From: Solirubrobacter deserti
GTDB lineage: Bacteria > Actinomycetota > Thermoleophilia > Solirubrobacterales > Solirubrobacteraceae
NCBI RefSeq assembly: GCF_027587175.1
Contig: NZ_JAPCID010000050.1
Span: 1-59,534, forward strand
DNA length: 59,534 nucleotides
Direction of reading: 5' to 3'
Shown: positions 10,338-19,972 of the stretch, piece by piece
How the letters are laid out: every line of letters starts with the position of its first letter
How positions within the stretch are numbered: position 1 is the stretch's first letter
Translations under genes and position numbers: made by a program
Notes under the pieces: model-generated
What the model saw: only the letters and a program-made list of their open reading frames with translations
The model's database searches: none
What the model was told of the DNA's origin: nothing

Positions 10338-13000
10338 TCGTGACGCTGGCGGCCGTGCTCGCCGCGCTCTGCGCCGGCGTGGTCGCGTGGCGCGCCGCCC
10401 GTGCGCGTGACCGTGCGCTCGCCGCCGAGCGGCGCATGCGCCGGCTCGCCGTCCACGACCAGCACGTCGCGATCGCGCTCCTCGACCGCGACCTGCGCGT
10501 GGTGGAGCTCGAGGGCGAGGCGCTGGAGTGCTCGGGCTGGGCGCGCGACGAGTTCCTCGGGAACGTGCTCCCGCAGGCGCTCGACACCGAGCGGGGCAAG
10601 CCGCTGATCGCGCTGGTCGAGAAGGCGCTCGCCGGCCGTCCGGGCACGTTCGAGACCGAGAGCTCGCGGCGCGAGGGCGCGTGGTTCCGCATGGACGTGC
10701 TGCCGTTCGCCGAGGGTCGTGAGATCACGCACGTGGCGGTGCTCATGCGCGACATCGGCTCCGAGCGCGCGCTGCGCCGGTCGCTGGAGAAGCAGCAGAT
10801 CTTCCTGCAGGCGGTGCTCAACGAGCTCGGCGACCGCGTGCGCGTGGCCGACGCCGACGGGCGCCTGCACGCCTTCGACGGCTCGACCGTCGACGACGAC
10901 CTGCACCCGCTGGAATGGGCCGAGCACTTCGGCCTGCATCACCTTGACGGCCGGCCGTTCGGTCCGCACGAGACGCCGCTGCTGCGCGCGCTGCGCGGCG
11001 AGCCGGTGGAGCCGGTCGAGGTGCTGGTGGACACGGACGCCGGCCGCCGCACGCTGCTCGCGTCCGGTGGACCGGTCACCGGTCCCGACGGCGCGCGCCT
11101 CGGCGCGGTGATCGTCAACGCCGACCTGACCGACTTCCGTGACGCCGAGGGCCGGCTGCGCCGCAGCGAGGAGCGCCACCGGCGCGTGGTCGAGAGCGTG
11201 TCCGACTGCGTGTTCGAGACCGACGCGTCCGGGCGCTGGACGCACCTGACCGAGGCGTGGACGGCCGCGACCGGCTTCGACGTCGACGCGTGCCTGGACC
11301 GCCCGGTGTGGGACTTCGTGCACCCGGACGACCGGGCCGAGCACGCGCGCGCGTTCGCGCCGATGATGGGCGGCGAGCGCGTCGCGCTGCGCCACTCGCA
11401 CCGCTACCTGACGGCCGCGGGCGCCGAGCGCTGGGGCGAGGTCCAGGTGCGCGCGATCAGCGGCTGGGACGGGCTCCCGACGGGGTTCGTCGGCGTCATG
11501 CGCGACGTGACCGACGAGCGCCGTGCGGCGCAGCACGTCGCCGCCGAGCAGGGCGTCATGCGTGCGCTGACGACGATGCAGTCGCTCGAGGACGCAGGTC
11601 CGGTCCTGCTGGACGTCCTCGGCCGCGAGCTCGGCTGGGATGGCGCCGAGCTGTGGCGCATGGGCGATGACGAGCGCCTGCACCGGAGCGCGGCGTGGAC
11701 CGCCGACGCGGGCGGGCTCGAGCGCTTCATCCGCGCGGGCGACTGGCTGTCCTACGAGGTCGGCGACGGACTCCCGGGCATGTCGTGGATGTCGCGTGTG
11801 CCGCTCTGGCGGGCCGACATCGCGGTGGACGGCGGGCTCGTCCGGCGCGAGGAGGCGCTCGCGGAGGGCGTGCGCTCGACCGTCGCGCTGCCGCTGCGCG
11901 CGAACGGCGCGCCGGAGGGCGTGATCGTGCTCGTGTCGTGCACGCCGCGCGAGCCCGAGCACGGCCTCACGCGCCTGCTGGAGGCGATCGGCGGGCAGGT
12001 CTCGCAGTTCCTGCAGCGCCGTGAGGCCGAGGCGCGCGTGCTCGCGCAGGCGGCCGACCTGCGAACGCTGTCGAACGTCGCGCACGAGCTGGCGGTCGAG
12101 AACGACCTGTTCGCGGCCCGCAACACGCTCTGCCGCGCGGTGCGGGACGTGACCGGGTCCGTGTCCGTCGCGCTGCTCGAGCCGTCGGGCAGGGACGCGC
12201 TGACGGTGTCGGCGGCGGTCGGCGCGGCCGTGCTGCGGATGTCGGTCGCGATCGACGCGCGCGCAGTCACGAGCGAGGCCTACCTGACGGGCGAGCTGAT
12301 CCACGTCGCCGACGTGCTCAGCGACGCGCGCGCGTCGAGCTGCCAGGCCGTCGCGGGCGCCGCTTCCGCCGCGTGGGTGCCGGTCGTGCGCGACGGGCGC
12401 GCCGTCGGCGTGCTGGCCGTCGGCTGGGCGTCGCACCGTGCGTCCCTGTCCGACCGCGACGCCGAGCTGCTGCGCCTGCTCGCCGCCGAGGCCGCGATCA
12501 CCATCCACCGCACCGACCTGCTCGCCCGCCTGCAGTCCACGGCGCGCACGGACCCCTTGACAGGGCTCCCGAACCGCCGCGTGTGGGACGAGGACCTGGA
12601 CCGCGAGCTCGCCCGCGCCCGCCGCCACGGCGGCTCCCTGTGCCTCGCGATGCTCGACCTCGACAAGTTCAAGACCTACAACGACACGTTCGGCCACCAG
12701 GCGGGCGACGAGCTGCTGGAGGCCGCCGCGTGCGCGTGGCGTCCCGAGTTGCGGACGACCGACACGCTGGCGCGCTACGGCGGCGAGGAGTTCGCGGTGC
12801 TGCTTCCGCACTCGGACATCGAGGGCGCGCGGGGGGTCGTCGAGCGGCTGCTGGCGGTCGTCCCGTTCGACCAGACGGCGTCTGCGGGCATCGCGCTGTG
12901 GGACGGCACCGAGACCGCCGAGGAGTTGCTCGCGCGGGCCGACGCCGCCCTGTACGACGCCAAGCACGCGGGCCGCGCCCGCGCGCTAATCGCCGCGTAG
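10334..13000 (+). CDS. Diguanylate cyclase with PAS and GAF sensor domains
   Basis: 888 residues. One N-terminal helix (about 2-22), then PAS-like modules (about 35-140 and 285-405, with HPDDRAEHARAF), two GAF-like modules (about 415-570 and 590-720) and a C-terminal GGDEF domain from about residue 735 (TDPLTGLPNRRVWDEDL). The active-site GGEEF is intact at 816-820, and an RTTD motif five residues before it is a textbook RxxD inhibitory site. The enzyme should make c-di-GMP from two GTP with product inhibition. Its GTG start overlaps the kinase stop by 4 nt, giving a sensor plus second-messenger operon. Its 3' end overlaps the convergent REC gene by 15 nt. Confidence 0.9.
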
Positions 13001-13339
13001 CGCCTTCGCGATCTCCGCGGGTGGCGTGCCCTTGATCACGTAGCCGTCCGCGCCGGCGTCGCGCATCTCGTCGCGGGCGGGGCCGTCTTCATGCGCGGAC
13101 AGGGCGAGGACGCGCGTGGCGGGCCGGCTTGCCTTGATCTCGCGCGCCGCGTGCTGCCCGCCGCCGCCCGGCATCTCCACGTCGAGCAGGACGACGTCGG
13201 GCGTGTGCGCCGTCGCGAGGCGGATGGCCTCCGTCGCGTCCTCGGCGGCGCCGACCAGGTCGAGCTGCGGGTCCGCGTCGATCACGGCGGAGAGCAGCAT
13301 CCGCATCACGGGGTCGTCGTCGGCGATCAGCACACGCAT
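12986..13339 (-). CDS. Stand-alone response regulator receiver protein
   Basis: A 117-residue single-domain REC protein with acidic cluster ADDDP, phospho-acceptor in VVLLDVEMPGGGG, and the Lys switch VIKG near the end. There is no output domain, so it is CheY/Spo0F-like. It closely resembles the C-terminal REC of 6024-7220: both contain VVLLDVxMPGGGG followed by an AAxEI stretch, suggesting duplication within this cluster. ATG 13339 is preceded at 8 nt by TATCGT, so it probably has its own leaderless promoter, though it also lies 27 nt downstream of the ParB-like gene on the same strand. Likely a shuttle for the HPt-bearing hybrid kinase (inference). Confidence 0.85.
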   Translation of the reverse strand: MRVLIADDDPVMRMLLSAVIDADPQLDLVGAAEDATEAIRLATAHTPDVVLLDVEMPGGGGQHAAREIKASRPATRVLALSAHEDGPARDEMRDAGADGYVIKGTPPAEIAKALRGD

Positions 13340-13365
13340 GCGCCAGGGACGATAACGGCGTGCGC

Positions 13366-13797
13366 CTAGGCCGCGCTCACCACGGCGTCGATCGTCACCG
13401 CGCCGCGGGCGCGCGCGACGGACACGCGGTGGTGGCCGTCCACGACGGCGTAGCCCGACGACGTCCGCACGACGCTGATCGGCGGGATCACCTCGCCGCG
13501 CTGCTCCGCGACCCACAACCGCTCCCAGCGCGCGCGGGTGCGCTTGCCGGCGGGGCGGAAGGCGGCGTCGAACTGCGTCGCGCGGTGCGGCTCCACGGTG
13601 GCGTGGATCGCCTCGACCGGGATCTCCTTGACCGAGGCCAGAGGAGACGGCGCGCGGTTGAGCGTGGAGTGAACCGGCAGGCGGGCACGGTCGACGCAAC
13701 GACGGCGCAGGCGGACGGCCAGGGCGTGACGGCGGGACGCGCGGGAGGCGCGGTCGAACGCGCGCTGCGCGTCCATGTGGGGGTTACCGGTGAGCAT
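13366..13797 (-). CDS. ParB-like nuclease-domain protein
   Basis: About 143 residues from ATG 13797, or about 136 from ATG 13776. The N-terminal half is basic; the C-terminal half is a ParB/sulfiredoxin-like domain with ISVVRTSSGYAVVDGHHRVSVARARG, where DGHHR is the family signature. The longer start overlaps the end of the LacI gene by 14 nt on the same strand, suggesting translational coupling. These short chromosomal ParB-fold proteins are not the segregation protein and lack its helix-turn-helix. The domain binds CTP or ATP in characterised relatives; the function here is unknown. Confidence 0.65.
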   Translation of the reverse strand: MLTGNPHMDAQRAFDRASRASRRHALAVRLRRRCVDRARLPVHSTLNRAPSPLASVKEIPVEAIHATVEPHRATQFDAAFRPAGKRTRARWERLWVAEQRGEVIPPISVVRTSSGYAVVDGHHRVSVARARGAVTIDAVVSAA

Positions 13798-14836
13798 GGG
13801 GAGGAATGGGAGCTGTGGTTGAGCGGGGGATGAACTCGGCGGGGAGGAGGACCGAGGCTTGCGGGGCCGCCTTGTCGAGCAGGAGGCGAAGCGCCGTGGC
13901 GCCCTTCTCCTGGTGCGGCTGGCGAACGGTGGTGAGGCCGGCGTGGACGGCGTCGGGGATGTCGTCGAAGCCGGTGACGGACAGCTGGGTGGGGACCTCG
14001 ACGCCGCGCTCGGCGGCGGCGTCCAGGACGCCGAGGGCGAGCACGTCCGAGCTGCAGAGGATCGCGGTCGGGCGGTCGCCGCGATCGAGGAGCTTGCCGC
14101 CGGCGACGCGGCCGGTGGGACGGCCGAAGCCGGGTGCGGAGGCCAGGGCCACGCCGCTCCACGCGACGCCGGCCGGCTCGAGCGCCTCACGCCAGCCCGT
14201 CAGCCGTTCGCGGATGTCGTGGTACTCGAGCGTGACGAGCGCCTGGTCGGCGCTGGCGTCGGGCTCGTCGCCGCCCATCACGATGCCGAACCGGCGGTGT
14301 CCGAGCGCGAGCAGGTGCTCGGCGGTCGTGCGGGCGGCGGCACGGTCCTCGACGTTGACCGTCAGCGGCGCCTCAGTCGGGTCGTGGTCGACCAGGACGA
14401 ACGGGAGCTGGCGGTCGCGGATGGCTCGCAGCCGCGGATCGTCGTGGCCCATGCTGTAGACGACGAACCCGTCGACCAGCGCGGTCCTGACCAACGCGTC
14501 GTCCCGGCCCGCGATGCGCGGGACGAGCGCCATCCCGAGCTCCTGCTGCTCGCACACCATCGCCACGCCGGTGAACAGCTGCACGGCGGCCGGATCGGAG
14601 AACGCCACGGTCAAGGGCGCGTCGAACATCACGCCGATCGAGCCCGTCCGGCCGCGGCTGAGCGTGCGCGCCACCGGGTCCGGCCCGGCGTAGCCGAGCT
14701 CCCGCGCCTTGGCCAGCACGCGCTCGCGCAGCTCGGGCGAGAGCTGGTCCGGACGGTTGAACGCGTTCGACACCGTCATGCGCGAAACGCTGAGCGCTTC
14801 GGCGATCGTGGCGAGTGTGGGGCGGGTGGCTGACAT
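13784..14836 (-). CDS. LacI-family transcriptional regulator
   Basis: 350 residues. The N-terminal LacI helix-turn-helix (PTLATIAEALSVSRMTVSNAFNRPDQLS, about residues 6-33) is followed by a periplasmic-binding-protein-like effector domain with typical segments (LVDHDPT, GHRRFGIVMGG, TAILCSSDVLALGVLDAA, LSVTGFDDIPDA). The start ATG 14836 lies at the edge of a 33-bp perfect inverted repeat that contains its own -10, so autorepression is very likely. It is downstream of the yczE-like gene on the same strand and coupled to the ParB-like gene. No sugar-use genes adjoin it, so its main targets are probably elsewhere or limited to this operon. Confidence 0.9.
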   Translation of the reverse strand: MSATRPTLATIAEALSVSRMTVSNAFNRPDQLSPELRERVLAKARELGYAGPDPVARTLSRGRTGSIGVMFDAPLTVAFSDPAAVQLFTGVAMVCEQQELGMALVPRIAGRDDALVRTALVDGFVVYSMGHDDPRLRAIRDRQLPFVLVDHDPTEAPLTVNVEDRAAARTTAEHLLALGHRRFGIVMGGDEPDASADQALVTLEYHDIRERLTGWREALEPAGVAWSGVALASAPGFGRPTGRVAGGKLLDRGDRPTAILCSSDVLALGVLDAAAERGVEVPTQLSVTGFDDIPDAVHAGLTTVRQPHQEKGATALRLLLDKAAPQASVLLPAEFIPRSTTAPIPPHAHR

Positions 14837-14867
14837 CTATACCGGTAAAGACTTTACCGGTATAGAT
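14835..14867 (-). promoter_or_regulatory. Double LacI operator: 33-bp perfect inverted repeat
   Basis: Arm ATCTATACCGGTAAAG (14835-14850), central A (14851) and the exact reverse complement (14852-14867). Each arm holds a smaller near-palindrome around ACCGGT with the central CG typical of LacI-family sites, so two dimers or one tetramer could bind. It overlaps the LacI start codon and the -10. Confidence 0.75.
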
Positions 14868-14878
14868 CGGCTTGTCAA
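14851..14878 (-). promoter_or_regulatory. Promoter of the LacI gene
   Basis: On the reverse strand, TTGACA (14878-14873), 16-nt spacer, TAAAGT (14856-14851). The -35 is a perfect consensus and contains the TGA stop of the upstream membrane-protein gene. The -10 is at the centre of the inverted repeat. The predicted leader is only about 8 nt. Confidence 0.65.
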
Positions 14879-15462
14879 GTCGGAACTGGAGCGGGAGCCC
14901 GAAAGGTCGGGATCATCAGCTGCAACAGCGGGCCGATCGACAGCGCGTAGACGATGGTGCCGAGCCCCACGGTGCCGCCCAGCGCGAAGCCCGCGGCCAT
15001 CACGGACAGCTCGATCGTGGTCCGGACCTTGCCGACCGACGCGCCGGTCACCCGGACGAACCCGGTCATCAGCCCGTCACGGGCGCCCGGCCCGAAGTTC
15101 GCGCCCAGGTAGGCGGCGCCGGCGACGGCGTTCAGACCCACGCCCGCGGCGAGCATCAGCACCTGCACGAGCAGGCCCTCGCCCTCGGGGATGAGCGCGA
15201 GGCCGAGGTCGGCGGCAAGCCCGACGACGATCACGTTCGAGATCGTCCCGAGACCCGGCTTCTGCCGCAGCGGGATCCACAGCAGCAGCACCAACACGCT
15301 GGTGACGATCACGACCGTGCCGAAGCTCAGGCCCGTGTGCTTGGCCACGCCCTCGTGGAAGACGTCCCACGGGCCGAGGCCGAGCAGCGCCTGCACCTGC
15401 AGCGCCATGCTCAGCCCGTAGAGGAGCAATCCGGCGTAGAGCTGCACGAGTCGACGGGTCAT
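14875..15462 (-). CDS. YczE/YitT-like integral membrane protein
   Basis: About 195 residues with five or six hydrophobic helices and motifs typical of the YczE-like family (LYGLSMALQVQALLGLGPWDVFHEGVAKHTGLSFGT near the N-terminus, GARDGLMTG in the middle). ATG 15462 (MTRRLVQLYAGLLLYG) is preferred to 15489 or 15471 because it matches the usual family start. It faces a MocR-type regulator gene; yczE genes are commonly controlled by an adjacent MocR (YczR) protein (recalled, not searched). The transported or sensed substrate is unknown. Confidence 0.75.
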   Translation of the reverse strand: MTRRLVQLYAGLLLYGLSMALQVQALLGLGPWDVFHEGVAKHTGLSFGTVVIVTSVLVLLLWIPLRQKPGLGTISNVIVVGLAADLGLALIPEGEGLLVQVLMLAAGVGLNAVAGAAYLGANFGPGARDGLMTGFVRVTGASVGKVRTTIELSVMAAGFALGGTVGLGTIVYALSIGPLLQLMIPTFRAPAPVPT

Positions 15463-15527
15463 GGACCGCATGATCGGGCGAAGTGGCATTGAAATCCATA
15501 GCCAATCGTGAGAAAGTGGACCGCATG
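15462..15527. promoter_or_regulatory. Direct repeats in the yczE/mocR divergent promoter
   Basis: The 11-mer TGGACCGCATG occurs at 15462-15472 and again at 15517-15527, 55 bp apart and in the same orientation, spanning the region between the two divergent genes. Direct repeats spaced by about five helical turns fit the elongated MocR dimers. The first copy would be coding if the membrane protein starts at 15489. Confidence 0.45.
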
Positions 15528-15580
15528 GCGTGTGACAGTGGCTCTCGGCAAGAAGCCGGTACGACCGCGGAGGGAGCCGC

Positions 15581-17023
15581 GTGACCGCTGACCGCGGCCT
15601 CTCCGGCCCGCACCTGGCCCGGCTGCTGGGCGAGTGGCGCTCTGGTGGTCCTGCCTACGCCGCGCTTGCCCGCGCGCTGCGGCTGCTCGTCCTCGACGGC
15701 CGCCTGCCTTTGCGCACGCGCGTGCCCGGGGAGCGCGAGCTCGCCGAGGCGCTCGGGGTGAGCCGTACCACCGCGACGGCCGCCTACGCCGCGCTGCGCG
15801 AGGAGGGCTTCCTGGCCAGCCGGCGCGGCGCGGGCTCGTGGACGCGCCTACCCGCCGACCCCGGCGCCGCGCCCGGACCGCAGCCGTCCACCGGCGACGA
15901 CGTCATCGACCTCAGCTGCGCCGCGACCGCCGCTCCCGAGCGCGACCTGCACGCCGCGCTCGCGACGGCCACCGCCGAGCTCCCGCGCCACCTGCCCGGC
16001 CCGGGCTACGACGCCGCGGGCCTCCCGGTCCTGCGCGAGGCGATCGCGGCGCACCTCACCCGCCTCGGCACGCCGACCACCCCCGACCAGATCCTCGTCA
16101 CGGCCGGCGCGCTGCACGCGCTCACGCTGCTGCTGCGCGTGCTCTCGGGCCCGGGCGACCGTGTCGTCGTCGAGCACCCGACCTACGCCGCGGCCCTCGA
16201 CGCCGTTCGCGCGTCCGGCGCCCGCCCCGTCCCGGTGCCCATGCTCCACGACGGGTGGGACCTGGAGATGCTGGCGGCGACGTTCCGCCAGGCCGCGCCC
16301 GGCCTCGCCTACCTGATCGCCGACCACCAGAACCCGACCGGTCTCTCCATGTCCCAGCCGGATCGCGAGCAGCTGGTCCGCCTGGCCCGCGCCACCCGCA
16401 CGCCGCTCGTGGTCGACGAGGCGATCGTCGGCTTGCACCTGGACGCGCCGCCCGAGCGCTCGGTCGCCGCGCTCGACGAGCCGGGCGAGACCGTGATCAC
16501 GATCGGCTCGATGAGCAAGACGTTCTGGGCCGGCCTGCGGATCGGCTGGGTGCGCGCGAACCCGTCGCTGATCGCCCGCCTGGCCGCCGCCCGCGCCGCG
16601 CTCGACATCTCCAGCCCGGTACTGGAGCAGCTGATGGCGGTCGCCCTGCTGGAAGGCGCCGAGTCGATCCTCGAACGCCAGCGCGAGGCCGCCCGCGCGC
16701 GCCGCGGCGCCCTGCTCGACGCGCTGCGCACGCAGCTTCCCGAGTGGCGCTTCGCGACGCCGCCCGGCGGCCTGTGCCTGTGGGTCGAGCTCGACGCGCC
16801 CCGCTCGACCGCGCTCGCGGCCCTCGCCGACCGCCACGGCGTGCGGCTGGGCGCGGGGCCCCGGTTCGGTGTCGACGGGGCCTTCGAGCGCTACGTCCGC
16901 ATCCCGTACTCGCTGCCGCCCGACACCCTGCGCGACGTCGTCGACCGGCTCGCGCTCGCCTGGCGCGGGGTCACCGCGGGGGCTGTGCCCGCCGCGGAGC
17001 CCGCCCCGGCGCTTGTGGCCTGA
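15581..17023 (+). CDS. MocR-family regulator (GntR helix-turn-helix fused to PLP aminotransferase fold)
   Basis: 480 residues. The N-terminal GntR winged helix (about 20-85, with RVPGERELAEALGVSRTTATAAYAAL) is joined to a class I/II aminotransferase-like domain. The PLP lysine is in TIGSMSKTFWAG, with DHQNPTG upstream and a conserved Arg near the end (RYVRIPYSLP). GTG 15581 has a strong GGAGGGAG site. Facing a yczE-like gene, it fits the YczR subgroup of MocR regulators, which sense PLP-related ligands. Probable target: the divergent yczE gene through the repeats at 15462 and 15517. Confidence 0.9.
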   Translation: MTADRGLSGPHLARLLGEWRSGGPAYAALARALRLLVLDGRLPLRTRVPGERELAEALGVSRTTATAAYAALREEGFLASRRGAGSWTRLPADPGAAPGPQPSTGDDVIDLSCAATAAPERDLHAALATATAELPRHLPGPGYDAAGLPVLREAIAAHLTRLGTPTTPDQILVTAGALHALTLLLRVLSGPGDRVVVEHPTYAAALDAVRASGARPVPVPMLHDGWDLEMLAATFRQAAPGLAYLIADHQNPTGLSMSQPDREQLVRLARATRTPLVVDEAIVGLHLDAPPERSVAALDEPGETVITIGSMSKTFWAGLRIGWVRANPSLIARLAAARAALDISSPVLEQLMAVALLEGAESILERQREAARARRGALLDALRTQLPEWRFATPPGGLCLWVELDAPRSTALAALADRHGVRLGAGPRFGVDGAFERYVRIPYSLPPDTLRDVVDRLALAWRGVTAGAVPAAEPAPALVA

Positions 17024-17132
17024 CGCCCGCCACGAGGCGCATCGCAACGGACGTTCCAGCGCTGGGCGCGATAGGAGCCCCGCGCCGGTCGCGTTCGGGA
17101 CGGCGTCAATCAGCGCCGGCGCGCGAGCAGCG

Positions 17133-19913
17133 TCACGCGCCGAACATCTCCGGCGCGAGCGCCTCGCGCGAGGACACGCCGAGCTTGCGGTACACGTTGC
17201 CGAGGTGAAACTGGACGGCCTTGACCGTCACAAACAACGCCTGAGCGATCTCGCGGTTCGTCATCCCATCGGCGGCCATGGCGGCAACGCGCTGCTCGGA
17301 CGGCGTCAGCGCGTCGCGCCCGCTGGTTGCGCGGCGTCGCGGGTGCGCTCCGGACGCGCGCAGCTCGTCCGCGGCTTGCTCGGCGAGCCGTCGCGCGCCG
17401 AAGCGCTGCGCCTGGTCGAGCCCTTCGCGCAGCGGCCCGCGCGCCTCGCGCCGGTGCCCCGCGCGGCGCAGCGCGGCGCCCAGGTCGACGAGCGCGCGGC
17501 AGTGCTCGAGCGCGGCAGGCGACTCGGCGAGGATCGCGACGGCCGCTCGCAGCCGCTCGACGTCGCCCTCGACCAAGCCGGCCGCGCGCTGCGCGACGCC
17601 GATCGGACGTGGCGCGCCGAAGCGCTCGGCCAGCGCCAGCTCCTCGCCCACGAGCTCGCGCGCCCGCTCCGCGTCGCCGAGCTGCGCGGCCGCGAGCGCG
17701 GCGCCCGAGCGCCAAGCCGCGCAGCTCGGGTTCGGGATGCGGGCGGCGCGCGTGATCGCACCGACGCTGAGGAAGTGCTCGAGCGCCTCGGAGGGACGGC
17801 TGCGGGCAAGGGCGAGCCGGCCGGAGGCCTCGAGCACGAGCCCGTAGGACGCGGATTCGCGCATGGCCTCGACCGCCGGCAGCCTGAGCGCGCGTTCGGC
17901 GCCGGTGAGATCGCCGGCGTCGAGGCGGGCCCACGCCAGCTGGCCGGCAGCCGCGGGCAGATGGAGCCGCCAGCCGAACCGCTGGAAGCCGATCGCCTCC
18001 TCGCAGTCGGCGATCGCGTCCGCCAGCCGCCCGCGGTGGTAGTCGGTGAAGTGCTTGGCGTAGATCGCGGAGGCGTAGCCGTGCACCGACCCACGGCGGC
18101 GCGACTCGTCGAGCAGGCACGCGACGATCTGCTCGTAGTCGTCGAAGGCATCACACCACCCGAGCGCGGCGAGCGGCGCGCTCACGCTCCAGTCCTCGGG
18201 CCCGTAGTCGCGCAGCAGTAGGCCGTCGGACCACGCTTGGCGGGCCATCGCCGCGACCTCGTGATGCGGCTCGCCCGCGAAGGCCAGCATGTCGGACATC
18301 TGCGCGAGCAGCGCGCGTTGCGCGGGCGTCTCGCCGGTGATGCTCGGCATCAGCGCTCGCAACGCTGCCATCGCGCGGGCGCGCAACGACACGTCGAGCC
18401 GCGCCGCCGCGGCCAGCTCGGCGACGAGCGCGAGCCGCGACTCGCGGTCGTCGACCTCCTCGAGCGCGAGCTGGACCGCCTCGGCCGCTTCCGGGCTCCG
18501 GCCGAGCAGGGTGAGCGCGGACGCGAGCTCGCGCGTGAGGTGCGCGCGCTCGCGCACGTCGGACGTCACCGCGATCGCGGCCCGGAACGTGTCCGGGGCG
18601 CCCGGAGCGCCGCAAGCGGCCTGGGCGCGGCCGAGCTCGGCCAGAACCGAGGCGCGGTCAGGCGGCGCCGGCGGCTCCTCCAATGCGCGCGTGAGCAGCG
18701 TTGCGGCGGCTGCGGGTGCGCCTTCGCCGACGGCATCGCGGGCGGCGGCCCGAAGGGTGTCGACCACCCACGCCCGGCCTTCACGGCCTGCACGCAACAG
18801 CTGGGCGGCGACTTGCGCGTCGGCCGCGCCCTCCACGCGCAGGCGCTCGGCGGCAGTGAGGTGCAGCGCCGCCGAGCGGACAGGACCGAGCGTCTCGTAG
18901 ACGGCGGCGCGCAGCAGCGGATGCGCGAACGTCAGGCGGTCACCGCCCTGCAACAGCCGTACAGCGATCAGCGCGTCCGCGGCGGCGCGCGCAGCGGCGA
19001 GGTCGAGCCCGGCCAGCGCGCGGGCGAGCCGGAGCGGCGCGCGGTCGCCAAGCACCGCGGCGGCCTCGGCGAGCGCGGTGGCCTCGGCCGGCAGCGCGCG
19101 CAGACGCAGGCGCACCCATCGCACGACCGCGTCAGGGGCGAGCGCCTCGACGCGCGCCGCGGTCGGGTCGTCGCCGACGGCGTCGAGCAGGACGCGGAGC
19201 AGGAACGGGTTGCCGCCGGTGGCGGCGGCGCAGGCGTCGGTCAGCTGGGCGTCAGCAGAGGGGAAGCGCTCGCGCACCAACAGCTCGACCGCCCGCAGGC
19301 TCAGGTTCTCGAGCCGGACGGGGTCAGCGGCGAGCTGCAGCAGCTCGGGCGGCGCTCCCGGCTCGCCCGGGCGGGCCGCCATGAGCACGGCCACCGGCTG
19401 CTCGTCCAACCGCCGCACGAGGTAGTCCAAGAAGCGCAGCGAGGGCACGTCGGCCCAGTGCGCGTCGTCGACGAGCAGGCAGAGCGGCCGCGCCTCGGCG
19501 AGGTCCTGGACGATCCACGACAGCCCGTGCAGGAGCCCGAACGTGCTGTGTGTCTCTCCACTGACACAGGCCGTCTCGAACAGGTGACGCGCGAGCCCGC
19601 CGGCGCCGGCGAGCAGGCGATCACGATCGGCGGCGACCGGACCGTCGAGCAATTGACGCACGAGGCCGAACGGCAGCTCGCGCTCCAGCGCTCCGCCACG
19701 AGCCGTGAGGCAGCGGAGGCCGTGGGCCTCGGCCCGCGCCCGGGCGGCCGTCAGCAGCGTCGTTTTGCCGGTGCCGGCGAAGCCTTCGACGAAGCTCAGA
19801 GAACCCTGCCCGACGGCGACCGCCGCGAGCCGCTGTTCGATCTGCGACAGCTCCCCTTCGCGTTCAAGCAACGTCACGGAGCCAGGCAACCAGAACGTTG
19901 GATGGGAGTCCAA
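17133..19913 (-). CDS. Large ATP-binding LuxR-family (LAL) transcriptional regulator 1
   Basis: About 926 residues. An AAA/STAND ATPase with Walker A GFAGTGKTTLL (44-54) and Walker B CLLVDDAHWAD comes first, then a long TPR-like helical middle, and a C-terminal LuxR helix-turn-helix (LTPSEQRVAAMAADGMTNREIAQALFVTVKAVQFHLGNVYRKLGV). Two starts are possible: TTG 19913, four nt after a TAGGGT hexamer, or GTG 19877, which gives the usual LAL beginning MTLLEREGEL. It is divergent from the secreted MopE-like gene with a gap of about 60 bp and is a candidate regulator of that toxin-like operon (inference). Confidence 0.88.
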   Translation of the reverse strand: MDSHPTFWLPGSVTLLEREGELSQIEQRLAAVAVGQGSLSFVEGFAGTGKTTLLTAARARAEAHGLRCLTARGGALERELPFGLVRQLLDGPVAADRDRLLAGAGGLARHLFETACVSGETHSTFGLLHGLSWIVQDLAEARPLCLLVDDAHWADVPSLRFLDYLVRRLDEQPVAVLMAARPGEPGAPPELLQLAADPVRLENLSLRAVELLVRERFPSADAQLTDACAAATGGNPFLLRVLLDAVGDDPTAARVEALAPDAVVRWVRLRLRALPAEATALAEAAAVLGDRAPLRLARALAGLDLAAARAAADALIAVRLLQGGDRLTFAHPLLRAAVYETLGPVRSAALHLTAAERLRVEGAADAQVAAQLLRAGREGRAWVVDTLRAAARDAVGEGAPAAAATLLTRALEEPPAPPDRASVLAELGRAQAACGAPGAPDTFRAAIAVTSDVRERAHLTRELASALTLLGRSPEAAEAVQLALEEVDDRESRLALVAELAAAARLDVSLRARAMAALRALMPSITGETPAQRALLAQMSDMLAFAGEPHHEVAAMARQAWSDGLLLRDYGPEDWSVSAPLAALGWCDAFDDYEQIVACLLDESRRRGSVHGYASAIYAKHFTDYHRGRLADAIADCEEAIGFQRFGWRLHLPAAAGQLAWARLDAGDLTGAERALRLPAVEAMRESASYGLVLEASGRLALARSRPSEALEHFLSVGAITRAARIPNPSCAAWRSGAALAAAQLGDAERARELVGEELALAERFGAPRPIGVAQRAAGLVEGDVERLRAAVAILAESPAALEHCRALVDLGAALRRAGHRREARGPLREGLDQAQRFGARRLAEQAADELRASGAHPRRRATSGRDALTPSEQRVAAMAADGMTNREIAQALFVTVKAVQFHLGNVYRKLGVSSREALAPEMFGA

Positions 19914-19960
19914 TGAAACCCTAGGTGGGGGGGTCCAGTGACTTCGCCAAAAGCCGTCCT

Positions 19961-19966
19961 TACGGT
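19961..19966 (+). promoter_or_regulatory. -10 element of a leaderless promoter
   Basis: TACGGT ends 6 nt before the ATG at 19973, predicting transcription from the start codon of the secreted-protein operon. Confidence 0.5.
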
Positions 19967-19972
19967 CGCCGG

